A DNA stretch of 23,376 nt from Zychaea mexicana (Eukaryota; Mucoromycota; Mucoromycetes; Mucorales; Lichtheimiaceae). Positions 11,040 to 20,286 of this stretch are shown piece by piece. Both the position numbers and the translations under genes were made by a program. Below the pieces are notes generated by a model. It was not told the origin of the DNA and ran no database searches. It saw only the letters and a program-made list of their open reading frames with translations. The stretch spans positions 1 to 23,376 of the forward strand of contig NW_026516916.1 of the NCBI RefSeq assembly GCF_025766255.1, written 5' to 3'. Position 1 is the stretch's first letter. The number at the start of each line of letters is the position of its first letter.

Positions 11040-12428
11040 CTGAGGCGTGCGAAAAAATTCTACAAGCGGAGTCATAGGTGATGCAATAATAGTGCCAAAA
11101 GAAACGATTAGGTTTAGCGATTTCCCTCACGCCTGGCACCGGTAATTCCCAAAGAAAACTGCGGGAGTGGCGGTATCGTAGTTGCTGGCGTCATCCCAAA
11201 AGACCTTTTCATTGTAGAAAGCTTTGGATGTGGGGCACCATACCCATCCTTACATACACACATACATCATATCACTATTACAAACAAACCTTATCAGCTA
11301 AAGAAACCTCCAATGGTTTTTTCGCTTGTTTGTTTAATTCTTACGCATCCCTTCTTTCATATCACACACTACCTGCAGCGAGACTCTATCGAGCTGGATT
11401 AAATTAGCCGACAAGTTTATTACTCGTTTATGGAAAAAAAAGAAAAACGGTGCACACAGTATGCGCCCCTTTGAAACCGCGGAACAGCGGCATCTGTAAT
11501 CCCAGAAACAAGTGGCCTGGGCCCACCTCCACCCCGCAAAAAAAGAATCCTTCGCGGGAATGTGCAACCGGAAAAGAACTGATATTCACGGGCACAAAAC
11601 CTCGCTTTGCAGTCGTAGGACTTTGTTTGAATTGGCACCCCACACCTAGATAACCCAAGTTCTTACTGGAGGAGATCAACATACATTATTAATATTTTAA
11701 AACTCGTTTAGCTGAGAGTGTGCTTAAAGCTATGCTGCCAATTATCCGATTCTTTTGGCTCTTAGCAACGTATTAAGAAACATGTTTGTTTCACCTTCAA
11801 GTAATGCTTTCACGTAACAAAGTGCATGACCGTCTTTCCAACTCATCAGACATGCGTTTGGTGCTTCTTTAATTAGTTTGTAAGGCCAATTTTTAGGGAA
11901 TACTTTGATTTTCGCTACGAACACCCCACCAAGTTTTCAATCTCAAAGATGGTACTGAATATATCAATGAAATTCAATAAATGCGCACTCCAAAACATAT
12001 AAAAACTGGATGAACATATCTGGATACTAACAAGCTACTCATCTAGCAACATATATTATCTTAATAGTAAGAGGAAATGATTTATCACAGGGAATACATG
12101 TTCACTTCCGCTACAGCTTGAAATCAACGACTAACATAGGTTCTTCATATATAAAGCAGGAGTTTACCTTATTGATAGAGCGCACTTGGTCTAATAGTAG
12201 AATTAAAGAGCTTCTTGATAATTATAGCTTGATGGGGTGCCCGTAGCAAAGATCTTTGTCATATACCATCATACACCACTTTGTTGAGCAAGATCTCTCT
12301 ATGCTGCTGTATCATGCATTGTATAGCGTGACGGCCTTTCCTCATAGTGGACGATAGGGCGGTGCACGATTTTACTAGGTCTCTGCGCCAACTGTGGCTC
12401 ACTCGGCACACACCAAATACTATTCAAC
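11040..12428. other. Gene-poor divergent region between glutamate dehydrogenase and SPF45-like genes
   Basis: About 1.4 kb without a secure gene. It holds the distal promoter of the glutamate dehydrogenase gene, a GC-richer island (about 11450-11645, with CCGCGGAACAGCGG at 11477-11490, a CCG/CGG dyad of the kind bound by Zn2Cys6 factors), an orphan reading frame on the minus strand at 11742-11924, and the SPF45-like promoter. I found no tRNA boxes and no known RNA signature. Confidence 0.45.
11742..11936 (-). pseudogene. Orphan coding-like fragment, no recognised family
   Basis: After a TGA at about 11934-11936 an open frame reads KLGGVFVAKIKVFPKNWPYK and continues with LIKEAPNACLMSWKDGHALC to a stop at 11742-11744. 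Residue use looks protein-like (Trp, Pro and alternating charged/hydrophobic residues), but the first ATG is internal, and no splice or family evidence supports a gene. Another frame just upstream (MFWSAHLLNFIDIFSTIFEI) runs close to its start, as if a frameshift divided one reading frame. It may be the relic of a transposon or a duplicated gene, or may be chance. Confidence 0.25.
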
Positions 12429-14469
12429 ATGCCCTTCTCATTATACGGGGATCTCCCGCAGCCTGCGTCAAAAAAGGAATCGGACAAACCAAATGCTTCG
12501 GCGGGAAATGGTGGCTCCTTTTCGGGACTATATTCCTCATTACCTGCACCAGGATCTTTGTCAACCGCAGCAGCAGCAACGGCAAGCGTGGAAAGCTCTA
12601 CTATAACAACACCAGCGCCAACAGTACCTGCATCTCCTGCACCCGCTACCAGCACATCGTCACCAGCAACGAAATCAGCAGGTATGATAAGGGAATGCGC
12701 TTTTCTAATATCATTTAACGTTTAACAAAAGTATCATTGTGGAAATGCGTGTAGGATGGTCTGCGTATAGTCAATTTCGACCAGTTATGCGCAAGCCAAC
12801 AATTCAAGCCAAACCAAAACTTAACAGAGTGATACCCGCTGGGGCCACAGTCGTGTCAACAACAACTGTCAGCAAGGAGGCTGTTATCGAACCACCAGCA
12901 TCAGCAACAGCACCTAAAGTATCTCCTGCATCGTCTCTTGCAAAAGATAAGACAACACTGACGTCCTTACCACGGCAACTCAACAATATCCCTTACTTTT
13001 CAACCAATGACGATATCAATGGATTCAAAGCTTCACAACAAAATAAGGTACTCGAAACTCTATGGTGCTATTGTTTCTCCACTCTAGTAAAGATATCGGA
13101 ATCTGATCGATATACATTTGAGTAGAAAAAAGGAAAAAATAAGGGGAAGCAGCAGCAGCAGCAACAGGCACAACCGATTGTTTTTGATATGACAGAAGAT
13201 TATGATCCACAACGACCGAATGATTACGAAGAATACAAAGAAGAACGGAGGCAATTGCGCGAGGAGTTGAAAAAGCAAAAGCGACACCAGCGGCAACAAC
13301 AGCGTCAGCGATCACGATCGGTATCCCCATATTCGTCTGAGGACGACTACCATTCTCGATCTCAAAGCCCCAAAAAACGTGGCTGTATGTACTAGCATAT
13401 CATGAAACCAAAGGGTATAGATTTGAAGCGAATTGGATGCATATACTGACAGGTTCTCACTTATTAAATAGGCGCGTTTGCTCCCCCAGCTAACTTGTAC
13501 GAAACATCACTACCTGAAATCAAACGATCTTCTTCCCCTTCTTCACCTCCACGCCATCGAGAACCATCTCCACCATCGACACATGCCTCCAATTCCAAAG
13601 CTGATCTCGATCTTAATGAAAGCGCAGATGATGCTTACATGCGCCGTGTCCGCATGAGCAACCAGCGAGCGACTACTTCTATGCAACCACGTGCCTCTCC
13701 AATGTATGTCGATAAATTGTCCGGGAATCAAAGAGAATAACCCTAATTAAATGCTCTAATGTAATAGGGAAGAAGATCATCAAGATGATCGGCCTATGCT
13801 TGGACTAGGTGCAGCACCAGATAAGGGTAAGAAAGCCATGCTCAAGTTTGGATAACCGAAGGAAAAATATACCAGCATATTACATATATCCATACGCAAT
13901 CAGTGATGGTACGAGATGCTGATCAAAAATCAAATGATGATGTATGCTTAGGACGAGACAAAGACGTTGAGACTGGACGGAAAAGTGGTGCTTTTGTCGC
14001 TTTTGCATCTGCCAGTCAGCCATTCGTTGCTGCTACTCAATCTGGATCACCGGTACCGCGCGCTGTAGAATCACCAGTCGTCTTATTGACCAACATGGTT
14101 GGACCGGGTGAAGTGGATGATATGCTTCAAGAGGAAACAGCAGATGAATGTTCGAAATACGGACAAGTGGAAAGATGCCTGATTTTTGAGGTACGTGCGC
14201 TGTAGTAATTTTATGGGTTACAAAGTTACTTTTGATTCCAAGCAAGGTACTGACAAGTTACTTGAATTAATCAGGTTCCACATGGTCAAGTTCCTGATGA
14301 TCAGGCTGTGCGTATCTTTGTAAAGTTCACATCAATTGATGCCGCAAGGTCTGCACTCAATGATTTGAATGGTCGATATTTTGGAGGTCGCATTGTTACG
14401 GCGAAATTTTTTAACCGCGCTAGATTCGATAAATTGGATTTGGCACCTGGTCCTAATGAACATTTGTGA
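12429..14469 (+). CDS. SPF45/RBM17 (DRT111)-like splicing factor
   Basis: This nuclear pre-mRNA splicing factor is expected to contact ULM motifs of SF1, U2AF65 or SF3b155 through its UHM domain. Seven exons (12429-12681, 12755-13047, 13126-13384, 13472-13703, 13768-13826, 13904-14190, 14275-14469) give 525 residues. The start MPFSLYGDLPQP matches the family N-terminus. Then come low-complexity Ala/Pro/Ser, GWSAYSQFRPV, a KKGKNKGK plus polyglutamine stretch, EDYDPQRPNDYEEY, an RS-like part (RSRSVSPYSSEDDYHSRSQS) and AFAPPANLYE. The C-terminal UHM is well kept: VVLLTNMVGPGEVDDMLQEE, then KYGQVERCLIFE, DDQAVRIFVKF and the diagnostic NGRYFGGR, followed by FDKLDL. The G-patch expected between exons 5 and 6 is not intact in the spliced model; its start (KKAMLKFG) falls inside intron 13827-13903. 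An AATAAA lies at 14479-14484. Confidence 0.9.
13827..13903 (+). other. Intron that overlaps a G-patch-like coding trace
   Basis: The boundaries GTAAGA...AATCAG give a phase-consistent 77-base intron. Reading through the donor gives GLGAAPDKGKKAMLKFG in frame, which looks like the beginning of the family G-patch, then TAA. The other frame continues with ITEGK and stays open into exon 6. Confidence 0.5.
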
Positions 14470-14478
14470 ACGATTATC

Positions 14479-14484
14479 AATAAA
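14479..14484 (+). terminator. AATAAA poly(A) signal of the SPF45-like gene
   Basis: AATAAA begins 10 bases after the stop codon, inside the 235-base convergent gap to the ORC4 gene. Confidence 0.45.
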
Positions 14485-14538
14485 ATGATAGGATCGCTTT
14501 TTCTTTTATGGAATGCGATAAATGCATCATATAAGACT

Positions 14539-14564
14539 GCTACTACTACTACTTCTACTACTAC
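14539..14564 (+). repeat. TAC/TTC trinucleotide microsatellite
   Basis: A short run of TAC units interrupted by one TTC lies in the 3' flank shared by the SPF45-like and ORC4 genes. It should vary in length between strains. Confidence 0.7.
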
Positions 14565-14704
14565 TTGATGCCAATTCTTGATTGTGTCAGAGGAGGTTCA
14601 ACTAAATATTGGATTTTTTTTTTCGTTGAATGAATGATTGAGAATGATGGGGTATATTTACACAGCAAAAAAAATATCTATACATGCAATTTGGTTTGCA
14701 GAGG

Positions 14705-16672
14705 TTAACCAGTAACCCAGCGTTTAATAGTGGATGGGCAATCTTTGTACTTTAGCACAGCTTCTGTAACCTGACTTTGTTCGAGCATAAGTTTGGCCAT
14801 TCGATACTCCTTCGGACACTTGGCTATCTCTTCAACAGGGCACACAAGCTCAAATCCTTGTAGATTTTCAAATGCCTAAATATGCAAGGAGTTAATAACC
14901 TAGAATGCGAGGCTACTTTAAAAATTCTGTTAATACCTTTAATGCCACTGCTCGCTTATACAATCGCACACCAAATCCGGCTCCCCGGACCTGCGTCTGA
15001 TTCATAAAATCTTTATACTCGTCATAGACCATCTCAAAGTTAAACGTGTTGATGTCCTTTTCCAGCAGCTTTTTCATGGAAACGATAAGAATCAATTCCA
15101 GTAATGACACGCCTACAAAATAACCAAACATTTAGTGATATTTTACAACAGCGGTCCATTTGTCCTCCTCATCCTTTGCTCCAGTAACTTACCTCTAAGG
15201 ATTTCTGTTTTCGAATCGGATCGTTGTGCGATGCTAGTTTCTTGAAACTGATTAACAGAGAGATAAGGCTCTTTTTCGCTAAGCTGCGAAATAGGCTCGA
15301 ACTACATACATTATAGCTCATTTAGCATGTGTAGAACTTATGAAATGTACATGCTAGTAATGAAAGTCTTACACAGATCTTGTAAAACATTCGGATATCT
15401 TTAGTCAAGTCAAATATGCGTCGAATAATACCGATGATGCTTGTATCTTTGAAAAGTTCCTATACAGTTTTCTCATATGTGAGCAAGTGCTTACATACAG
15501 TTTTTGAGTAACAACGCATATTGATATTCTTACCTCAACTGATGCATTAAATTTATCTGCATATGCTCCATAACCAGGCGTGTCCGTGATCAGAGTGCGC
15601 AATTGGAGTGCGCCTTTTGTGAGTTCTTTAAACTCGTCGAATTCCGTTGGCGGGAACAAGTAGATTTGTCGATGAGAGAATCGCGATTTGACGCGTTTCT
15701 CGAGTAGTAAAAGCGCGTCCTAAACATAAAGTGATATCTTTTGATTAGGTGCCCTAGTTATGATTTTGAGTATATTACCATCGTTCTTACCAGTCTACAT
15801 GTAAGCCCAATAACCGCCATTGGATTTTGTGCGCTCTGCGCAGCATCAAATAAGTTATACAGAAGCGCTTGTTTCGGTTGCTGCGCAAACAAGTCAAACT
15901 CGTCGAGAATAAAGATGACAGGCAGTGTCGATTTATCGCCTGATTTTAATAATGACAGCAGATATCCAAATGATTCGGCAAAGGACGCCTACACAAGAAT
16001 ATACGAAGTAATCTTAGTTCCTCGTTCAAACAGCATTAGCTGATTCCATATACCAAAAGGAAAAAGATATGAAGGACTTACAAAGCGACGCGACTGCTGC
16101 TGCTGCTCTTGCTGACCTATTTGTTGGCGATCGAATAACTGTCTGGCGATTTCGTTCAGGGCAAGTCGATCGGTCGACTGGATCAAGCCATTGAGTTTGA
16201 TTACACAGAAACCTTCTTGATCGCCTCGGTTATATTCTCGCGCAAGGTCGTCCAGTACACGACGAACGAGCATGGTCTTACCCGTACCTCGATTTCCGAT
16301 CATAAGACACGAGTTACTTTCACCCATGCCCACGGTTTGATTGAGCAGATCGTGCAGTTTTTCATATTCTTGGTCGAGGCCATAAAGTTGTGCTGGAACT
16401 GATTGCTCTGAAATATGTGCCAAGAGTCGCGACGATGCCAATTCAACGTGATCTCTTAGGTTGTTAATTGAGCCGTTATTGTTGTTGGTGCAGGTGGATT
16501 CCGCCGCAAACGGATCATCGTTATCATTAAGCGCAGTTGAAGTGAGGAGACGAGCGCGTTTTTGCGAGGGCGATTCAGGAGCCGAACGCTTCATGGATCT
16601 GTGAGGTGATTTCCGGGTGGGCGATGGTGGAAAAAACTTGTTAAGGGCTTCCCAATCGAACGCTTCAGGCAT
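14705..16672 (-). CDS. orc4: Origin recognition complex subunit 4
   Basis: This AAA+ subunit of the six-protein origin recognition complex binds replication origins and loads MCM helicase. Seven exons (16082-16672, 15791-15988, 15534-15719, 15373-15459, 15193-15301, 14937-15112, 14705-14875) give 505 residues. Walker A is GNRGTGKT (126-133). Walker B is [12 protein letters not shown] (about 221-232), followed by the ORC4 signature [20 protein letters not shown] and LTCRLD, then [15 protein letters not shown]. The C-terminal winged-helix region ends in TIKRWVTG. The first 45 residues are probably disordered and carry S-P-T-R, S-P-H-R and a further S-P site beside a basic KRAR patch, i.e. candidate CDK sites near a nuclear localisation signal. 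A polyglutamine tract (QQEQQQQ) ends exon 1. All introns are GT-AG and 61 to 93 bases long. Confidence 0.93.
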
Positions 16673-17025
16673 TGAGGAAGGGAAAAGAAAAGCGAGGGCA
16701 CTCAGGTTCCAAATTTTCTTTCGCGCTAAGCGAATTTAACAGAACAGACACAACTGTGAATTAATAAAATTAGCTTTTCCTTAATAAAACATCACTTATT
16801 GCTGTTTCTGCACATCATTCGAGCCGACAAAGGAGTAGTAAACATGATGCTATGCTTTGCCAATGGTTGTTTATTACATTGAAGACAAGAAACTGCGTTT
16901 ATTATATGCTGATGCTATCACTGCAGGTGGGGATCATGCGTATATTAAGAGTTACTGACCAAACCAGCATTTATACATCGAATCGTATCAATTATGTTGG
17001 ATGCTAGAAGGAATAATATTTTTTT
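16673..17025. other. Intergenic: ORC4 promoter and 3' end of first CBM14-like gene
   Basis: The sequence is AT-rich and I see no gene in it. It contains the ORC4 promoter on the left, read leftwards, and the 3' UTR of the chitin-binding-like gene on the right. I see no clear TATA box for ORC4. Confidence 0.45.
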
Positions 17026-17445
17026 TTAAGTAAGCAGAGAAGCTCCAACCCCGGCAGTGAGATATACAAAGAACATGCTTGTGAAAGTGTTTTCTTTTGA
17101 CCGGGCCATGGACATTCCTTCACTACTACTGCTGCATTTTGGGTCGCTGTCTTGGGCCTCGATGCAGTCTCCAATTTTCTCGCTGAATTGCTTGCCAGCC
17201 TCACACTCATGATAGCGAGTTTCGCCAGTGCTTTGGTAGCAGCGAAAAAATTCAGTGCATGAACCTGGAACGGGCCCGTATGGTAAGCCACCTTGTTTGA
17301 ACTGTGTGCATAGGTCCGGTATGTCGTTGTCTTGATGGACGGGAACGCCACGACGGGTAAAGGTATCAGAAGCAGCTACCACAGATAGAGCAGAGGAAAT
17401 GATCAAGGAGCATGAGGAACCGGTGTCCAAGTGAAAGAAACGCAT
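17026..17445 (-). CDS. Secreted, GPI-anchor-type protein with CBM14-like chitin-binding domain (copy 1)
   Basis: This single-exon gene encodes 139 residues from the ATG at 17445. The signal peptide has core SCSLIISSALSVVAAS. One six-cysteine module follows: C-x15-C-x5-C-x11-C-x12-C-x9-C, including GPVPGSCTEFFRCYQ and CEAGKQFSEKIGDC. That spacing fits peritrophin-A/CBM14 chitin-binding domains. A Ser-rich spacer (SSSSEG) and a terminal hydrophobic segment (MFFVYLTAGVGASLLT) suggest a GPI anchor, so the product probably sits at the plasma membrane or cell wall. An in-frame ATG at 17490 is less likely: a TATA-like TATTTAAA at 17533-17526 would put it almost on the transcript start, and copies 2 and 4 also begin Met-Arg. 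It is divergent from copy 2. Chitin binding itself is inferred from the cysteine pattern. Confidence 0.8.
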   Translation of the reverse strand: MRFFHLDTGSSCSLIISSALSVVAASDTFTRRGVPVHQDNDIPDLCTQFKQGGLPYGPVPGSCTEFFRCYQSTGETRYHECEAGKQFSEKIGDCIEAQDSDPKCSSSSEGMSMARSKENTFTSMFFVYLTAGVGASLLT

Positions 17446-17525
17446 CGTCGGTGTATTGGGTGATGGAGTACGTAGTAAGCAGGAAAGCATTAAGTCTTCT
17501 TTTTCTCGCTGAACATCAGCAACCT

Positions 17526-17533
17526 TTTAAATA
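17526..17533 (-). promoter_or_regulatory. TATA-like box of CBM14-like copy 1
   Basis: TATTTAAA on the minus strand lies 81 bases upstream of the chosen ATG (17445) and only 36 bases upstream of the alternative ATG at 17490. Confidence 0.5.
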
Positions 17534-17997
17534 CTACACATCGATGACTGTGTTGACAACAGTAACATCTCACTACATTGTGTTGGCAACAATTGCAAAG
17601 ACATATCAAATAGGACATTGTCGCTATGACAGACAATTGTGCCCGGTTTCTCTTTACCGTGTCAAAGTTCATTGTTTAGAGGCTATATGCATATTTACAT
17701 AATCCCTACAAAGAAAAACAGATGAACTTCCTTCGACGAAAACAATAAGAAGGAGAGTTAACAATCACAGTTTCAAATTACAGCATCTTTCTAATCTAAC
17801 CATGATGTTCAATATATGGACAATTTTTTAGAAAGCATTTAAAAGGGCATTCACTCATATGGTGCAAGAAGTAGAATCACGTATTATTTTTACAGAATCA
17901 AGCCAGTTATACTCCTTTACTACAACCAGCATCGATTTCGCTTACTTTCCATTGCTGCTACCTTTATAGTTTTTAAAAGCACCAGAAATCAACAGAA
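17534..17997. other. Divergent intergenic region between CBM14-like copies 1 and 2
   Basis: The region is AT-rich, with no gene recognised. Transcription of copy 1 leaves leftwards and copy 2 rightwards. A TTTATAG...TTTTTAAAAG stretch at about 17963-17979 is the best TATA-like candidate for copy 2. Confidence 0.4.
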
Positions 17998-18327
17998 ATG
18001 CGTCCTTCGAATGCTATAGCAATCACTAGACTACACATCATGTTTTCTATCCTCACAACTTTAACAACAGCTGTACTGTATGAATACAAAATTTTCCGCC
18101 GCCAAGCATCAGATAGTGTCTTCATAAAACTCTGCCCAGATCAGTGTAAAAAGCATGCACAGAGCAGTCCATATCGTGCTACAGTAACAAATTCATCATG
18201 TTTGTTCTACTACGAATGCGACAAAAATATCGACAAGACGTCGTTCAATGAATGTCTCGGTATCTCGAAATTTAATCAGGCAGAGGAAGAGTGTGATCAG
18301 TTCCTTATCGCTTTACAAAAGTACTGA
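17998..18327 (+). CDS. CBM14-like secreted protein, cut short by TGA before its last cysteine (copy 2)
   Basis: The open frame gives 109 residues from ATG 17998. After a hydrophobic N-terminus (HIMFSILTTLTTAVL, likely signal peptide) comes the cysteine module: KLCPDQCKKHAQSSPY, then TNSSCLFYYECDKNIDKTS and NECLGISKFNQAEEEC. Five of the six family cysteine positions are present, plus one extra. The frame stops at TGA (18325-18327) directly after IALQKY. If read past that TGA, the next codons are Glu-Cys-Ser, which align with TECS of copy 3, followed by a Ser-rich and hydrophobic stretch (STLSHCSLLILQL) like a GPI tail, then another TGA. So this copy is probably a truncated or decaying member; a shortened secreted form remains possible. 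No splice site that skips the TGA is evident. Confidence 0.62.
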   Translation: MRPSNAIAITRLHIMFSILTTLTTAVLYEYKIFRRQASDSVFIKLCPDQCKKHAQSSPYRATVTNSSCLFYYECDKNIDKTSFNECLGISKFNQAEEECDQFLIALQKY

Positions 18328-18841
18328 GAGTGCAGCCATGAATCCATGGTATCAGAGTTATCTAGCACATTATCTCATTGCTCCTTGCTTATATTGCAGC
18401 TTTGATATTGTTATAGAAATCCCCTAACAACTTGCTCAGCAAAGAGCATAGCATCATCAGTTTATTACTGTTGTTGGACTGTTGTTGGTATGCTACAGTA
18501 TACCATATGCAGTTGAAACCATACTGATACGTCCACAATACCTTTATACACTTATGACAAAATGAACAACAGTAGGTTTTGGTACTCAGTTATAGTTTTT
18601 GCAGTGGTCTGAATACGCCATAAAATTATGTACAATAGAAATCATTGAATATATTTTCGAGCCATGTTACAATTGTGTCGGTGCTCTTTATAGTATAATA
18701 AGCATGAAAGCACGTATTTCCAAAGTGTATGAATGCAAATATAAAATGTTTGGGATTGAATCCCAAATAAGGTGTATCTAGTCGCTGACGACGAGCTAGA
18801 AGGTGATGATAAAAGGGAGCTTCTCATTGAACAATTCTGTT
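18328..18841. other. Convergent intergenic region between CBM14-like copies 2 and 3
   Basis: This AT-rich spacer begins with the lost tail coding trace of copy 2 (to about 18400). No other gene is seen. It contains a perfect 9+1+9 palindrome at 18749-18767. Confidence 0.4.
18749..18767. repeat. Perfect 19-base palindrome
   Basis: TTTGGGATT-G-AATCCCAAA has nine paired bases on each side of one central base. It lies just beyond the 3' end of copy 3 and could be a transcript-end hairpin or a protein-binding dyad. Confidence 0.75.
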
Positions 18842-19237
18842 TTATACCAATGACATTATAGAAGCTATCATCAAAGCAAAGAGCAAAGAGCCCCACATGC
18901 TTGGGTAGCCCATTGTTATTCTCCCTTTGCTGCATTCTGTAAACTTGTTTATGTCGACACCTCCTTCGCAAACTTCGGAGGGCGGATAAAACACTGAGCC
19001 GCTAGGACAATCCCTAAAATAAGTTTTGTTGGAGGCTTTATCACATTCAATATAGAACAGACAAGATGAACCGGGTACTGGAGCGCGAAGTGGCCCTCCA
19101 TGCGCATGTTTCAAGCACATGTTTTCAGATACTGTTACGTCCATGTCGTAAGGTAACTCGCGGCGGCTAAGAGCAATGGTAGTAACAGACGAGAGGTCGT
19201 TGGCAGTAATTGTGGGGTATGTCGCGAGGGTAAACAT
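18842..19237 (-). CDS. Secreted, GPI-anchor-type protein with CBM14-like domain (copy 3)
   Basis: From the first in-frame ATG (19237) the product has 131 residues. Its cysteine module contains ENMCLKHAHGGPLRAPVPG, SSCLFYIECDKASNKTYF, RDCPSGSVFYPPSEVC and INKFTECS, giving all six cysteines in CBM14-like spacing. A final hydrophobic segment (WGSLLFALMIASIMSLV) suggests GPI anchoring. The N-terminus is uncertain. The frame is open upstream to about 19375 without an ATG, and the residues just before Met (RLHTIPISSFS) resemble the coding N-terminus of copy 2 (RLHIMF). The true start may lie in an unseen exon, or the original ATG may be lost, leaving a weak signal peptide. A TATA box at 19391-19384 supports transcription. 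Confidence 0.66.
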   Translation of the reverse strand: MFTLATYPTITANDLSSVTTIALSRRELPYDMDVTVSENMCLKHAHGGPLRAPVPGSSCLFYIECDKASNKTYFRDCPSGSVFYPPSEVCEGGVDINKFTECSKGRITMGYPSMWGSLLFALMIASIMSLV

Positions 19238-19383
19238 AATGGAAAATGATGATATTGGTATGGTATGTAGTCGAAAAGCGCTATCTTTATTTTTAGTCCG
19301 CGAAATGCAGTCGTTAGGAAAGACGGATATCAATATGTGTAAAAAAACTAATGAAATAATACATAGCCTTATTCAAGGAAGAC

Positions 19384-19391
19384 TTTTTATA
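19384..19391 (-). promoter_or_regulatory. TATA box of CBM14-like copy 3
   Basis: TATAAAAA on the minus strand lies about 150 bases upstream of the first in-frame ATG (19237). That is longer than expected and keeps open a missing upstream exon or start. Confidence 0.5.
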
Positions 19392-19875
19392 CTGTACATC
19401 CCGGCTTGATATACTATATCATATACCTGCTATGTTTCTTTGTATATGATACATGCTACAAAGAGCAGCATTAGATTATGTACACAAGTAGTCAAGTACC
19501 CATTTATTGACTATAATGACGGAAACGCTCATTGTTTCGTTGATGGATCATTGATGACCTATTAAAAGCTTGCTATGGTGAATATCGCTATTCAAACCAG
19601 TACACACTATGTAAACAGTTAAAAGTAGTATAATAGCATTGTTCAATTATAATGAGCTACTAGTCTGATTATCGTCATGGCCTTTATCGCTCATTTATAG
19701 TTCTGTTTTTTTAACTGTAGCTAAATACATGACAAGTACACGTATAAAAAATCTCTTTTTGCAAGAGACACAAAACCTCCAATGGACATCGCTCTACCTT
19801 CCTCATTATATGTATTTTTTAAAACATGTATCATTCATTGTTCCCCTTTTTCCAGCCTTTTACCCTGCTAATCAG
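19392..19875. other. Divergent intergenic region between CBM14-like copies 3 and 4
   Basis: No gene is recognised. The sequence is very AT-rich, with several overlapping TATA-like runs and short ATATAC/GTATAT inverted pieces at about 19409-19450. Confidence 0.4.
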
Positions 19876-19882
19876 TATATAA
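19876..19882 (+). promoter_or_regulatory. TATA box of the CBM14-like pseudogene (copy 4)
   Basis: TATATAA lies 47 bases before the ATG at 19923. It is well placed, so promoter structure persists although the reading frame is broken. Confidence 0.5.
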
Positions 19883-19922
19883 CTTGCTGCAGCATTCATC
19901 AAACCAGCAACACAGAACAGAC

Positions 19923-20286
19923 ATGCGGTTTTCTATCACCGTGATAGCAGCGATTACACTATTTAAAATTTCCCTTTGGTCGGATCTTCGACGACGATAA
20001 CAATTACGACGACTGGGATAAGGCAGATGGGGTGGGGGGAGAGAAAAACCCGGTGGGTGTTGTCGATTCAGCAGATATGCGTGCCAAGGCAAGACAAGGT
20101 GGACCAATGAGAGAGAAAGTGCCAACTCTGCAATGCACAGCTTTCTATGAGTGTAACTTTGTCAACAACAAGACATACATGTGGAGATGCCTATAGGGAT
20201 ACAAACTCAACAAGTCTAACGTGTGCGGGAACTTTAACCACGACGACGAACCGGATTGTATAAACCGACTGTATTCTCATGTGTAA
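19923..20286 (+). pseudogene. CBM14-like pseudogene (copy 4)
   Basis: It begins like its relatives with ATG and a signal-peptide-like MRFSITVIAAITLFKISLWS, but that frame ends at a TAA after SDLRRR. A second frame then carries the mature part: an acidic DDDNNYDDWDKAD stretch, RQGGPMREKVPTLQC, TAFYECNFVNNKTYMWRC, an in-frame TAG, then GYKLNKSNVCGNFNHDDEPD, Cys, and a TAA at 20284-20286. Three defects show: the frame change after the signal peptide, the TAG between the fourth and fifth family cysteines, and replacement of the first cysteine by Arg (ADMRAKARQGG against ENMCLKHAHGG in copy 3, explained by TGY to CGT). No GPI-type tail follows. A splice rescue of the TAG is not evident. Confidence 0.68.

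Noticed and set aside
11490..11545. A CTGTAATCCCAG-like string reminiscent of an SRP RNA Alu domain
   Set aside because: No other conserved SRP RNA elements or promoter boxes are visible nearby; a short match of this kind is expected by chance.
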